Assembly: GCF_003640665.1 (NCBI RefSeq)
Contig: NZ_QQXL01000001.1
Location: 310,001-374,000, forward strand
DNA: 64,000 bases
Reading direction: 5' to 3'
Source: Galactobacter caseinivorans
Lineage (GTDB): Bacteria > Actinomycetota > Actinomycetes > Actinomycetales > Micrococcaceae
In this document: piece by piece, positions 24,075 to 32,654 of the stretch
Position numbering within the stretch: position 1 is the stretch's first letter
Layout: each line of letters opens with the position of its first letter
The notes under the pieces: model-generated
Database searches by the model: none
Seen by the model: only the letters and a program-made list of their open reading frames with translations
Told to the model about the DNA's origin: nothing
Translations under genes and position numbers: made by a program

Positions 24075-24116
24075 TTTCTTCTCATCACTCGCGCGCGTTA
24101 GAAGGTTTGATTCCCC

Positions 24117-25637
24117 GTGCTGCAATTTATCTTGCGACGCCTTGGCGTCTCCGTCCTGGTCCTACTGTTGGCCTCGGTCATGGTTTACTTCCTGACCACC
24201 ATCTCTGGAGACCCCCTGGCGGGCCTTCGTGAGCAGGCCAATGATCCTAAGATCGCCACGCAGATGAACGCCAGGATCCAGAACCTGGATCTGAACACAC
24301 CGTGGTTCATCCGATACCTGAAGTGGCTGGGAGGCGCGGCAGCCTGCGTGTACGGCCAGTGCAACTTGGGCGTAGACATCACCGGCAACCAGGTGTTGGA
24401 TTCGCTCGGAGCGGCGGCATCGTCCACGCTGCGGTTGGTCCTCATCTCGGTCATCGCCGCCGCCATCATCGGCATCTTCGTTGGTGTGGTCACCGCGATC
24501 CGCCAGTACTCGGATATGGACTACCTGGTCACCTTCGTGGCCTTTGTGCTGTTCTCCTTGCCCTCCTTCTGGGCCGCTGTGCTGCTCAAGGAGTACGCGG
24601 GAATCAACTACAACAACTGGATAGCCAACCCGCAATTCACGGTGCCGCAAATTGTCGTCTCGGCTCTGGTCATTGGAGTGTTGGCCCAGCTGTGCATGGG
24701 CGGAGGCCTCAAGCGTCGCCTGCTGACCTTCGTCATTGCTGCCGCTGCCGTCGGAATCGCCCTGCCGTACTTCACCTGGTTGCGCTTCTGGCAGTTCCCG
24801 CAGATGGGCCCCGCCGTCGTCGCGATTGTCTGCCTTGCCGTTGCGGTATTCGCCACGCACGTCACCGTAGGCATCAAGACCAAGCAAGTGTTGTACCCGT
24901 CTTTGGCCATGGCCGCACTGGTGCTCGTGGTGTATTACGCGGGTTGGGGCATGCTCAGCGAGCCCAACTGGTGGATTCTTGCCGCGGGCCTGGTGCTTGC
25001 CTTTGCCGTCCCGTGGATTGTTGGACACTTTGTTGGCGGGCGGTACAAGACCCAGGCCATCGGAGCAGGTATCGCGGTCACCGTGGTTGGCGGGTTCCTC
25101 ACTATCGTGGACCACCTCTTTGTGACGTGGCCAAGCTTCGTGGCCATGAAGCCGCGCCCCATCTCCACCATCGGCTCCAACACGCCTAACTTCAACGGCA
25201 CGTTCTGGCAGACCTTCCTTGACAACGGAACGCAGCTCTTGTTGCCGACAGTGCTCCTGACCGTCATCTCGGTGGCCTCCTACTCGCGCTACACCCGAGC
25301 CGCCATGATCGATGTGCAGTCACAGGACTACATCCGTACCGCCAGGTCCAAGGGACTCCCGGAGCGCACTGTGGTGCTGCGTCACGCCTTCCGCAATGCG
25401 ATGATCCCGATCGTCACGATCGTGGCCATGGACTTTGCCGCCCTTATTGGCGGCGCCGTGATCACCGAGCAGGTCTTTGGTTGGAAGGGCATGGGCGCCC
25501 TCTTCCAGACTGGGCTGAAGAACGTGGACCCCAACCCCATCATGGCGTTTGTGCTGGTGACAGGCGGTATCGCGGTGCTCTTCAACCTTCTCGCGGACGT
25601 TATCTACGCCCTTGTTGACCCCAGGATCCGAGTATGA
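24117..25637 (+). CDS. Peptide ABC transporter permease, DppB/OppB type, long form
   Basis: 506 residues from GTG 24117; typical DppB is about 310-340. The N-terminal block (MLQFILRRLGVSVLVLLLASVMVYFL) and the C-terminal block with the EAA loop (QDYIRTARSKGLPERTVVLRHAFRNAMIP) and LIGGAVITEQVFGWKGMG are canonical. An extra segment of about 170 residues with four or five hydrophobic stretches (about residues 195-350) is inserted between the early permease core and the EAA region. Long OppB variants of this kind are known among actinobacterial homologues. It pairs with the permease at 25686 to form the channel. Confidence 0.93.
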   Translation: MLQFILRRLGVSVLVLLLASVMVYFLTTISGDPLAGLREQANDPKIATQMNARIQNLDLNTPWFIRYLKWLGGAAACVYGQCNLGVDITGNQVLDSLGAAASSTLRLVLISVIAAAIIGIFVGVVTAIRQYSDMDYLVTFVAFVLFSLPSFWAAVLLKEYAGINYNNWIANPQFTVPQIVVSALVIGVLAQLCMGGGLKRRLLTFVIAAAAVGIALPYFTWLRFWQFPQMGPAVVAIVCLAVAVFATHVTVGIKTKQVLYPSLAMAALVLVVYYAGWGMLSEPNWWILAAGLVLAFAVPWIVGHFVGGRYKTQAIGAGIAVTVVGGFLTIVDHLFVTWPSFVAMKPRPISTIGSNTPNFNGTFWQTFLDNGTQLLLPTVLLTVISVASYSRYTRAAMIDVQSQDYIRTARSKGLPERTVVLRHAFRNAMIPIVTIVAMDFAALIGGAVITEQVFGWKGMGALFQTGLKNVDPNPIMAFVLVTGGIAVLFNLLADVIYALVDPRIRV

Positions 25638-25685
25638 GCGCGCACAGCCCAGAACTCATTGGATCCCGAGGGGAGGAAGCAACCC

Positions 25686-26912
25686 ATGACTGACAAGAAT
25701 TCATCGCAGAACCTGGCGTCGATTGCCGAAGTAGAGGATGCCAAACTCGCCGGCTCGGATGCCGCGCCGCTGAGCCAGGGAAAGCTGGTCTTCAAGCGCT
25801 TCATGCGCCACAAGCCGGCCATGATCTCCTCAGTGATCCTGATCGTCGTGATCCTGGTAGCAATCACGTCCATCGGCATTGGCGGCATCCCCGGCTGGTG
25901 GCCCATCGATTACAAGAAGACCAGCATTTCTGTCGACGGCGGCGCGCCCTCAGCGGAGCACTGGTTTGGCCAGGATGACCTGGGCCGTGACTACTTTGGC
26001 CTGGTGATGAGTGGTACCCAAGCCTCGCTGATCATTGCCTTCCTCGTGGGCATCACCGGAACTGTGCTTGGCACCCTGCTCGGTGCCTTGGCAGGCTACT
26101 TCCGCGGGTGGGTGGACGCGGTCATCATGCGCATCGCGGACATCTTCTTTGTGGTCCCGCTGCTGCTGATCGCGGCCATCATCGCCAAGGGTGCCTCCGG
26201 CTTCATCAATAGCCCGTGGTTCCTTGGCATCATGCTTGGCGTGGTGTCCTGGGCCGGTTTGGCCCGTCTGGTGCGCGCTCAGGTCCTCTCCCTGCGCGAA
26301 CGCGAGTACGTGGATGCGGCACGGGCCATGGGCGCAAGCAGCTGGCGCATCATCCTGAAGCACCTGATCCCCAACGCCATCGGCACCGTGCTGGTCAACG
26401 CGACCCTAGCGATCGCTGCCGCGGTGCTGCTGGAGACCGCGCTCTCCTTCCTTGGTTTTGGCGTCCGCCCGCCCAACTCTTCCTTGGGCCTTCTGATCTC
26501 TGACTACCAGAACTCCTTCACCACCCGTCCGTGGTTGTTCTGGTGGCCGGGCCTCATGATCCTGATCGTCGCCCTGTCCGTGAACTTCATCGGTGATGGC
26601 CTCCGGGATGCCTTTGACCCCCGCCAGGGTGGGCGCATCAAGCGTCGCAACCTGATCGCGGCGGGCCTCATGGGCCCCAGCGCTGTGGACGTTCCGTCCG
26701 CGGCGGACCGCGCCGCTGCTGGCGCGGCTGACCCCGTGGAGCGCACCGGCAGCGCGAGCCTGCTGGAGGCGGTGGAGGTTCAGGACGCTGTTGAGGAAAG
26801 CAAGCAACAGCCCGACGGCGACTCCTCACCTCCAGGGGGCCGTCACGCCTCCGGAGCGGATCCAGACACGGACCCCGAGTCCGGACCAGACAACGAAGGA
26901 CAGCGCTCATGA
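25686..26912 (+). CDS. Peptide ABC transporter permease, DppC/OppC type, with long C-terminal tail
   Basis: 408 residues from ATG 25686, chosen for the GGGGAGGAAG site upstream; the frame is open from TTG 25659. The OppC layout is clear: a first membrane segment (MISSVILIVVILVAITSIG), the extracellular motif HWFGQDDLGRDYFGLVM, and the EAA loop REYVDAARAMGASSWRIILKHLIPNAIG. After the usual end (DGLRDAFDPRQGG) there are about 85 extra hydrophilic residues rich in A, D, E, P, S and G with no predicted fold. This tail would lie in the cytoplasm near the ATPase. ATGA overlap with the ATPase gene follows. Confidence 0.93.
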   Translation: MTDKNSSQNLASIAEVEDAKLAGSDAAPLSQGKLVFKRFMRHKPAMISSVILIVVILVAITSIGIGGIPGWWPIDYKKTSISVDGGAPSAEHWFGQDDLGRDYFGLVMSGTQASLIIAFLVGITGTVLGTLLGALAGYFRGWVDAVIMRIADIFFVVPLLLIAAIIAKGASGFINSPWFLGIMLGVVSWAGLARLVRAQVLSLREREYVDAARAMGASSWRIILKHLIPNAIGTVLVNATLAIAAAVLLETALSFLGFGVRPPNSSLGLLISDYQNSFTTRPWLFWWPGLMILIVALSVNFIGDGLRDAFDPRQGGRIKRRNLIAAGLMGPSAVDVPSAADRAAAGAADPVERTGSASLLEAVEVQDAVEESKQQPDGDSSPPGGRHASGADPDTDPESGPDNEGQRS

Positions 26913-28612
26913 GCACCTTGGAGAAGTCAAACGTCACCAAGGGTGACGTGGTCCTGGAGTTCCAGGATCTGCGTGTTGACTTTGTCAGCGATGACGGAGC
27001 AAAGCAGGCCGTCAAGGGCCTGAACCTCACGGTGCGGGCCGGCGAAGTGGTGGCCCTGGTGGGCGAGTCTGGTTCCGGTAAGTCGGTGACCTCGCTCTCC
27101 GCGATGGGGTTGCTGCCCCCCAATGCCATGACCCGCGGCAAGGTCAATGTGACCGGCCACCAGGTGGTGGGGATGCGCGAGGACAAGCTGCGCGCACTGC
27201 GTGCCACGGAAATCGCGATGGTCTTCCAGGAGCCCATGACGGCACTGAACCCCGTGCTCACCGTGGAACGCCAGATGACTGAGTCGCTTGAATCTCACAA
27301 CCTGGCCTACGGCGAAGAAGCCACGGCACGCGCCGTCGCGCTCCTGGAGCGTGTCGGTATTCCTGACGCCGCCAAGCGGATCAAGCAGTACCCACACCAG
27401 TTCTCCGGCGGGCAACGTCAGCGCATCGTCATCGCCATGGCGCTGACGTGCGGGCCCAAGGTGATCATCGCCGACGAGCCCACCACGGCCTTGGACGTCA
27501 CCGTTCAGGCGGAGGTGCTGGACCTGCTGCGCGAGCTGAAGGATGATCTTGGCGTCGGCATCTTGTTGATCACTCACAACATGGGTGTGGTCGCGGATAT
27601 GGCGGACCGTGTCTCGGTGATGTTCCTGGGAGAGCTGGTGGAGCAGGGCACGGTGGAGCAGATCCTGTACCGCCCGCAGCATCCGTACACCCAGCGTCTG
27701 CTGGCCTCGGTGCCGCGACTCACTGACGTCGCGCTGACGCACGAGGATCAGGTCGGAGCCCGCGCCGCTGAGGCGCAGGCCGCCGTCGGAGAGGCCGCTG
27801 ACTTGGTCCTGACGGTCAAGGACGTCGCCATTGACTACAAGGTGCGCTCAGGCGTGTTCCGGGCAGCTGAGGGCGTGAGCTTTGACGTATACAAGCGGGG
27901 GACCACGGCGCTGGTGGGGGAGTCCGGCTCGGGCAAATCCACCGTCGCCAAGGCCGTGCTTGGCCTGATCCCCACGGCCAGCGGACGGCTGGAGATTTCC
28001 GGCCAGAACCTGCCATCACTGAAGGGTAAAGCGGCCCGTACGGCGCGTCGTCAGATCGGTGTGGTCTTCCAGGACCCCGCCGCCTCCTTGGACCCGCGCT
28101 TCCCGATTGGCGACTGCGTCATGGAGCCCATGGTGGTTCACAAGGTGGGCTCCAAAGCGGATCGCATCAAGCGCGCCAAGGAACTGCTGGACGCCGTGAA
28201 GCTGCCGAGCGACGTGATCAACCGCTACCCGCACGAGCTCTCTGGCGGACAGAAGCAGCGTGTTGGCATCGCCCGCGCGCTGTCCCTTGACCCCACGCTG
28301 CTGGTGGCGGATGAGCCCACGTCGGCGCTGGACGTTTCGGTGCAGGCAGTTGTTCTGGAGATGCTCAAGGAGCTTCAGGCGGAGTTCGGATTTGCCTGCC
28401 TGTTCGTGAGCCACGACTTGGCTGTGGTGGATCACCTGGCGGATCAGGTGGTGGTGATGCGTCGCGGCCAGGTCGTGGAGCAAGGCGCCACTGAGCGGAT
28501 TCTTCACTTCCCGCAGGAGGAGTACACCAAGGAGCTGCTGGCAGCGGCGCCGGTGCCGGACCCGGATGCCCAGCGCATCCGTCGAGAGGCCAGGCACCAG
28601 CTTCGGCTTTAA
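26909..28612 (+). CDS. Peptide ABC transporter fused double ATPase (DppD-DppF type)
   Basis: 567 residues with two complete nucleotide-binding domains. Domain 1: Walker A GESGSGKSV (about residue 52), signature SGGQRQRIVIAMAL, Walker B VIIADEPTTALD. Domain 2: GESGSGKST (about residue 338), SGGQKQRVGIARAL, LLVADEPTSALD. Each domain ends in the Opp/Dpp C-terminal motif (HPYTQRLLASVP; EEYTKELLAAAP), which in some members binds an Fe-S cluster, but no matching cysteines are obvious. It powers the permeases encoded just upstream. The gene ends the first peptide operon; a 19-bp perfect hairpin follows. Confidence 0.95.
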   Translation: MSTLEKSNVTKGDVVLEFQDLRVDFVSDDGAKQAVKGLNLTVRAGEVVALVGESGSGKSVTSLSAMGLLPPNAMTRGKVNVTGHQVVGMREDKLRALRATEIAMVFQEPMTALNPVLTVERQMTESLESHNLAYGEEATARAVALLERVGIPDAAKRIKQYPHQFSGGQRQRIVIAMALTCGPKVIIADEPTTALDVTVQAEVLDLLRELKDDLGVGILLITHNMGVVADMADRVSVMFLGELVEQGTVEQILYRPQHPYTQRLLASVPRLTDVALTHEDQVGARAAEAQAAVGEAADLVLTVKDVAIDYKVRSGVFRAAEGVSFDVYKRGTTALVGESGSGKSTVAKAVLGLIPTASGRLEISGQNLPSLKGKAARTARRQIGVVFQDPAASLDPRFPIGDCVMEPMVVHKVGSKADRIKRAKELLDAVKLPSDVINRYPHELSGGQKQRVGIARALSLDPTLLVADEPTSALDVSVQAVVLEMLKELQAEFGFACLFVSHDLAVVDHLADQVVVMRRGQVVEQGATERILHFPQEEYTKELLAAAPVPDPDAQRIRREARHQLRL

Positions 28613-28665
28613 CACAGTGAATCGGCGCTGGGCATAGCACTCCAAGCCGAGCCAGGCATCGCTAT

Positions 28666-28709
28666 ACATGGGCCGCCGACCAGGGATCTTCCTGGTCGGC
28701 GGCCCATGT
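28666..28709 (+). terminator. Terminator of the first peptide operon
   Basis: Perfect 19-bp arms (28666-28684 and 28691-28709) around a 6-base loop GATCTT, 54 bp after the ATPase stop. No T-run follows. Confidence 0.85.
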
Positions 28710-28713
28710 TGCC

Positions 28714-28779
28714 GTTTGGTAACGACCAACTGTGAAACACCCGCTTGATATTCACGAATGTGACGGGGCACCCTAGAGT
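28714..28779 (+). promoter_or_regulatory. Promoter of the second peptide ABC operon, matching the first
   Basis: GTTTGGTA (28714-28721) and GCTTGATA (28743-28750) repeat with a 29-bp period, and TAGAGT (28774-28779) follows the second TTGATA by exactly 23 bases, preceded by CCC as at 22091-22093. TTGATATTC is shared word for word with the first operon. Confidence 0.6.
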
Positions 28780-28790
28780 GGGTTCATCGT

Positions 28791-28805
28791 GACGTGTGAC
28801 ACGTC
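28791..28805. promoter_or_regulatory. Palindrome downstream of the second operon's promoter
   Basis: GACGTG-TGA-CACGTC, a perfect 6-bp-arm palindrome about 12 bp after the -10 box, in the leader of the second peptide operon. No equivalent is seen in the first operon. The rest of the 28806-29033 leader holds no gene I can support. Confidence 0.4.
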
Positions 28806-29033
28806 GTGATGTTTCGTGACAGGGGTGTTTATCGCCCCGGTCGCACGTCCTCTTGAATGTGCAGGTGGCGGCCCCCAGATCGCAGGGGGTTGCAGCCTGT
28901 TCTTCCCGACATGTCGGCGAGTGACGCAGCACACGAAGTCCGTGTCAAAAGAGTAAGATCGATCTACCTCCGACGGAAACACCCCGTTCCTGTCGACTCT
29001 GCGATCACCCGCACCCCACTGGAGGAATACACA

Positions 29034-30671
29034 GTGAAGACCAATCGCAAGGCGCTCGCCGCCCTCTCAATCGTTGCGGCCAGCGCGTTGGCGCTCACCG
29101 CCTGCTCCAGCGGCTCCAAGGACTCCGGAAACGAATCCGGTTCCGGCGATGCCGCAGCAGCCGTCATCACCACCAACGGCACGGAGCCTCAGAATCCCCT
29201 GATCCCCTCCAACACCACTGAGGTGGGCGGTGGCAAGATCATCAACCTGATCTTTGCCGGTTTGACTTCCTTCGACGCCTCCGGCGCCCCGCAGATGGAC
29301 CAGGCGGAGTCGGTCACGCCGAACGCTGACAACACCCAGTACACGGTTAAGTTGAAGGAAGGCCTGAAGTTCACCGACGGCACTCCCGTCACCGCTGACT
29401 CCTTCATCAAGGCGTGGACCTGGTCGGCCAAGCTGGGCAACGCCCAGTCCGCGTCCTACTTCTTTGACAACATCAAGGGATACAACGCTGAGAAGGACGC
29501 CGAGCTCACCGGACTCAAGAAGGTCTCGGATACCGAGTTCACGGTGGATCTGATCAACCCTGAGTCCGACTTCACGAAGCGCATCGGTTACTCGGCGTTC
29601 GTGCCGCTGCCGGAGTCCTTCTACAAGGACACCAAGGCGTTTGGCGAGTCTCCAGTTGGCAACGGCTCCTACAAGCTGGCGTCGGAGAAGGCTTGGACTC
29701 ACAACAAGGGCATCGAACTCGTCACCAACCCGGATTACAAGGGTGCGCGCGTTGCCAAGAACGGTGGCGTGAACATCACGTTCTACACGAACGAGGATGC
29801 CGCCTACGCAGACGTTCAGGGCCAGAACCTTGACGTCCTGGATACGGTCCCGGCTAGCGCGCTCAAGAACTACGAGAGTGACTTCCCGGACAGCAAGACC
29901 AACAAGGCCGCTGCTGTCTTCCAGTCCTTCACCATCCCGCAGTACCTGGAGCACTTCAAGCCCGGCGAGGAGGGCCAGCTGCGTCGCCAGGCCCTGTCAC
30001 TTGCTATCGATCGCGACACGATCACCGACAAGATCTTCCAGGGCACTCGCCAGCCTGCCAAGGACTTCACCTCCCCGGCGCTTGAGGGCTGGGAGACCTG
30101 GGGCAAGACTGTTGCCGGCAACGACGTTTTCTCACTGAACGTGGAGAAGGCCAAGGAACTGTGGGCCAAGGCTGACGCCATCTCCAAGTACGAGGGCAAG
30201 TTCACCATCTCGTACAACGCCGATGGGCCGCACGAGGAATGGGTCACGGCTGTGACCAACTCGCTCAAGCAGAATCTGGGGATCGAGGCGGAGCCCAAGG
30301 CCTACGCCTCCTTCAAGCAGCTTCTCGATGACGAGAACAATGACAAGATGACCGGCGCCTTCCGTTCGGGTTGGCAGGCGGATTACCCGGCCATGTACAA
30401 CTTCCTGGCACCGCTGTACCAGACGGGTGCGTCCTCCAACTACGGGCGCTACACCTCCAAGGTGGTTGACAACGCCCTGAAGGCGGGTTCAGCGGCCAAG
30501 ACTCCTGAGGAGGCCACGGCTGAGTACACCAAGGCTCAGGCCGAGCTCGTCAAGGACCTGCCCGCCATCCCGCTGTGGTACCAGAACGTCACCGGTGTGT
30601 GGAACCCCGACGTGAAGAACGTCGAGTTCGGCTGGGATTCCGTGGCTCTTTACCACGAGATCACCAAGTAA
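29034..30671 (+). CDS. Peptide ABC transporter substrate-binding lipoprotein (SBP family 5)
   Basis: 545 residues from GTG 29034, placed 6 bases after a GGAGGAA site; the longer frame from 28857 lacks a signal peptide. The signal ends at lipobox LTAC (ALALTACSSGS). Family-5 blocks include KEGLKFTDGTPVTADSFIKAWTW (split here), the substrate-pocket region with QYLEHFKPGEEGQLRRQAL, and RSGWQADYPAMYNFLAPLYQ near the C-terminus. The last is typical of DppA/OppA proteins. It feeds the permeases at 30791 and 31710. It is only distantly similar to the SBP of the first operon, so the two systems probably prefer different peptides. Confidence 0.94.
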   Translation: MKTNRKALAALSIVAASALALTACSSGSKDSGNESGSGDAAAAVITTNGTEPQNPLIPSNTTEVGGGKIINLIFAGLTSFDASGAPQMDQAESVTPNADNTQYTVKLKEGLKFTDGTPVTADSFIKAWTWSAKLGNAQSASYFFDNIKGYNAEKDAELTGLKKVSDTEFTVDLINPESDFTKRIGYSAFVPLPESFYKDTKAFGESPVGNGSYKLASEKAWTHNKGIELVTNPDYKGARVAKNGGVNITFYTNEDAAYADVQGQNLDVLDTVPASALKNYESDFPDSKTNKAAAVFQSFTIPQYLEHFKPGEEGQLRRQALSLAIDRDTITDKIFQGTRQPAKDFTSPALEGWETWGKTVAGNDVFSLNVEKAKELWAKADAISKYEGKFTISYNADGPHEEWVTAVTNSLKQNLGIEAEPKAYASFKQLLDDENNDKMTGAFRSGWQADYPAMYNFLAPLYQTGASSNYGRYTSKVVDNALKAGSAAKTPEEATAEYTKAQAELVKDLPAIPLWYQNVTGVWNPDVKNVEFGWDSVALYHEITK

Positions 30672-30702
30672 GCACCCGCCAGACTGCGCTTGTACGCGTG
30701 TT

Positions 30703-30734
30703 GCGACGCCCGGGGCCACCGCCCCGGGCGTCGC
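30703..30734 (+). terminator. Intra-operon hairpin after the second SBP gene
   Basis: Perfect 14-bp arms (30703-30716, 30721-30734) around CACC, directly after the SBP stop and before the permease at 30791. It repeats the position of the hairpin at 24040-24074 in the first operon. Confidence 0.75.
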
Positions 30735-30790
30735 ATCTTCCCGTAAGACCCAAATGGAGAATCCATGACCTCGCTTGAGATGAGGCGCTG

Positions 30791-31720
30791 ATGCTTTGGT
30801 ATATCGGCAGACGCCTACTTCAACTTATCCCCGTCTTCTTCGGGGCAACCCTGCTCATCTACCTCATGGTGTTTGCCATCCCTGGAGACCCCATTGCGGC
30901 ACTTTATGGGGACCATCCGCCTGCGCCTGCGGTGATCGAGGAGGTACGTCGGCAGTTCAACCTCGATAAGCCCATCATGATTCAGTATCTTCTGTGGGTC
31001 ATGGGCATCTTCCAGGGTGACTTCGGCGTGACTTTCTCCGGGCTACCGGTGATCGACGTTCTCGCGAGCGCCTTCCCCATCACCGCCCGTCTTGCGATTC
31101 TGGCCCTCATCATCGAGGCCCTGTTTGGCATCACGCTTGGACTGGTTTCTGGCCTGCGCAAGGGCGGGGTGTTTGACACCGTGTCCCTGGTCATCTCCCT
31201 GTTGCTGATCTCGGTTCCGACCTTCGTGATCGGCTTCCTGCTGCAGTACCTGTTCCCGATCACGCTCAAGATCGGCAGAACCACGGTCTCGCGTGATGCG
31301 CCTTGGGATGAGCTCATTCTCCCAGCCATCGTGCTTGCCTCGGTTTCCATCGCCAATATCCTCCGCCTCACGCGCGCCTCAGTCGCTGAAAACATGGGTG
31401 CAGACTTCGTTCGCACAGCCTCAGCGAAGGGGCTCAAGCGTGGCCGGGTCATTCGCGTGCACATCCTGCGCAACTCGCTCATCCCCGTGGTGACTTACCT
31501 TGGAACGGACCTTGGAAGCCTCATGGTGGGTGCCATCGTGACGGAAGGTATCTTCAACATTCAGGGCGTTGGTGGGCAGGTATATCTCGCCGTGCAGAAG
31601 GGCGACGGGCCCACGCTCGTTGCATTTGTTGCCGTCATGGTCATCATCTTCATGCTCGCCAATTTGCTCGTAGATCTGCTCTACGCCGTGCTTGACCCGA
31701 GGATCCGTTATGCAAAGTAA
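30791..31720 (+). CDS. Peptide ABC transporter permease, DppB/OppB type
   Basis: 309 residues, the normal length. It has the N-terminal RRLLQLIPVFFGATLLIYLM, the conserved FAIPGDPIAALYG motif, GDFGVTFSG and the EAA loop VRTASAKGLKRGRVIRVHILRNSLIP near residue 215-240, then VGAIVTEGIFNIQGVGG. Five to six membrane segments fit the family. It is the short counterpart of the 506-residue permease in the first operon. The next gene begins inside its last codons. Confidence 0.95.
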   Translation: MLWYIGRRLLQLIPVFFGATLLIYLMVFAIPGDPIAALYGDHPPAPAVIEEVRRQFNLDKPIMIQYLLWVMGIFQGDFGVTFSGLPVIDVLASAFPITARLAILALIIEALFGITLGLVSGLRKGGVFDTVSLVISLLLISVPTFVIGFLLQYLFPITLKIGRTTVSRDAPWDELILPAIVLASVSIANILRLTRASVAENMGADFVRTASAKGLKRGRVIRVHILRNSLIPVVTYLGTDLGSLMVGAIVTEGIFNIQGVGGQVYLAVQKGDGPTLVAFVAVMVIIFMLANLLVDLLYAVLDPRIRYAK

Positions 31721-32654
31721 CCGCCGAATTGAACGCTATGTTGCGCCGCTGGATGAGACTCCGATTGCGGCAGTCGACGCGGTAGATACCAGCAAGAAGG
31801 CCTCCAGCGTCTGGGGCGATGCGTGGAAGGATATGCGCGGTCGCTGGCTGACCTGGGTTTGTTTGGTCCTGATCCTGCTGATTGCGGCCGTTGCCATCTT
31901 CCCGGAGCTCTTTGCCAAGGCGGACCCGACGTCGTGTGACACGCTTAACTCCGTGGCTCCGGCCATTGCCGGCCACCCATTCGGATTCGATGTGCAAGGC
32001 TGTGACGTGTACGCCCGTGTTATTTACGGAGCCCGCGCGTCTGTCATTGTGGGCTTGCTGGCCACCATTTTGGCCACGCTACTCGGTGGCGTCATTGGTG
32101 CCATCGCGGGCTACTACGGTGGTTGGCTGGATTCTGTTGTGTCCCGTCTCGGCGATATCTTCTTCGCCATCCCGACCGTGCTGGGCGCCATCGTGGTGAT
32201 GCAGATGATGCCCTGGGATAAAAACGCCATGTCGCTGGCCATTGTTTTGGCTATCTTCGGGTGGCCTCAGGTCGCCAGGATCATGCGCGGTGCGGTGCTC
32301 TCCACCAAACACGCTGACTTTGTGACCGCATCCATAGCTTTGGGAGTCTCCCGTAGCAAGATCCTGCTCAAGCACGTGGTTCCAAACGCGCTGGCGCCAG
32401 TCATCGTGATCGCGACGGTCTCGCTGGGCACGTACATCGTGGCCGAGGCCACCCTGTCCTTCCTGGGCGTTGGATTGCCGCCGTCGATGATTTCTTGGGG
32501 GCACGACATCAGCGTGGCCCAAGATGAAATCCGGACCACGCCGACACTGTTGATCTATCCCGCAACGGCACTGGCACTAACCGTCATGGCCTTCCTGTTG
32601 CTGGGCGACATTGTTCGCGACGCACTCGATCCGAAAGCGAGGGCCCGCCGATGA
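31710..32654 (+). CDS. Peptide ABC transporter permease, DppC/OppC type
   Basis: 314 residues from ATG 31710, which overlaps the previous gene by 11 bp and has GAGGA 5 to 9 bases upstream; the frame is also open from TTG 31692. It has the first membrane segment WVCLVLILLIAAVAIFPEL, a cysteine pair in the periplasm-facing loop (TSCDTLNS, VQGCDVYARV) and the EAA loop HADFVTASIALGVSRSKILLKHVVPN. The C-terminus is short, unlike the long tail in the first operon. The ATGA at 32651 couples it to the ATPase. Confidence 0.94.
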   Translation: MQSNRRIERYVAPLDETPIAAVDAVDTSKKASSVWGDAWKDMRGRWLTWVCLVLILLIAAVAIFPELFAKADPTSCDTLNSVAPAIAGHPFGFDVQGCDVYARVIYGARASVIVGLLATILATLLGGVIGAIAGYYGGWLDSVVSRLGDIFFAIPTVLGAIVVMQMMPWDKNAMSLAIVLAIFGWPQVARIMRGAVLSTKHADFVTASIALGVSRSKILLKHVVPNALAPVIVIATVSLGTYIVAEATLSFLGVGLPPSMISWGHDISVAQDEIRTTPTLLIYPATALALTVMAFLLLGDIVRDALDPKARARR

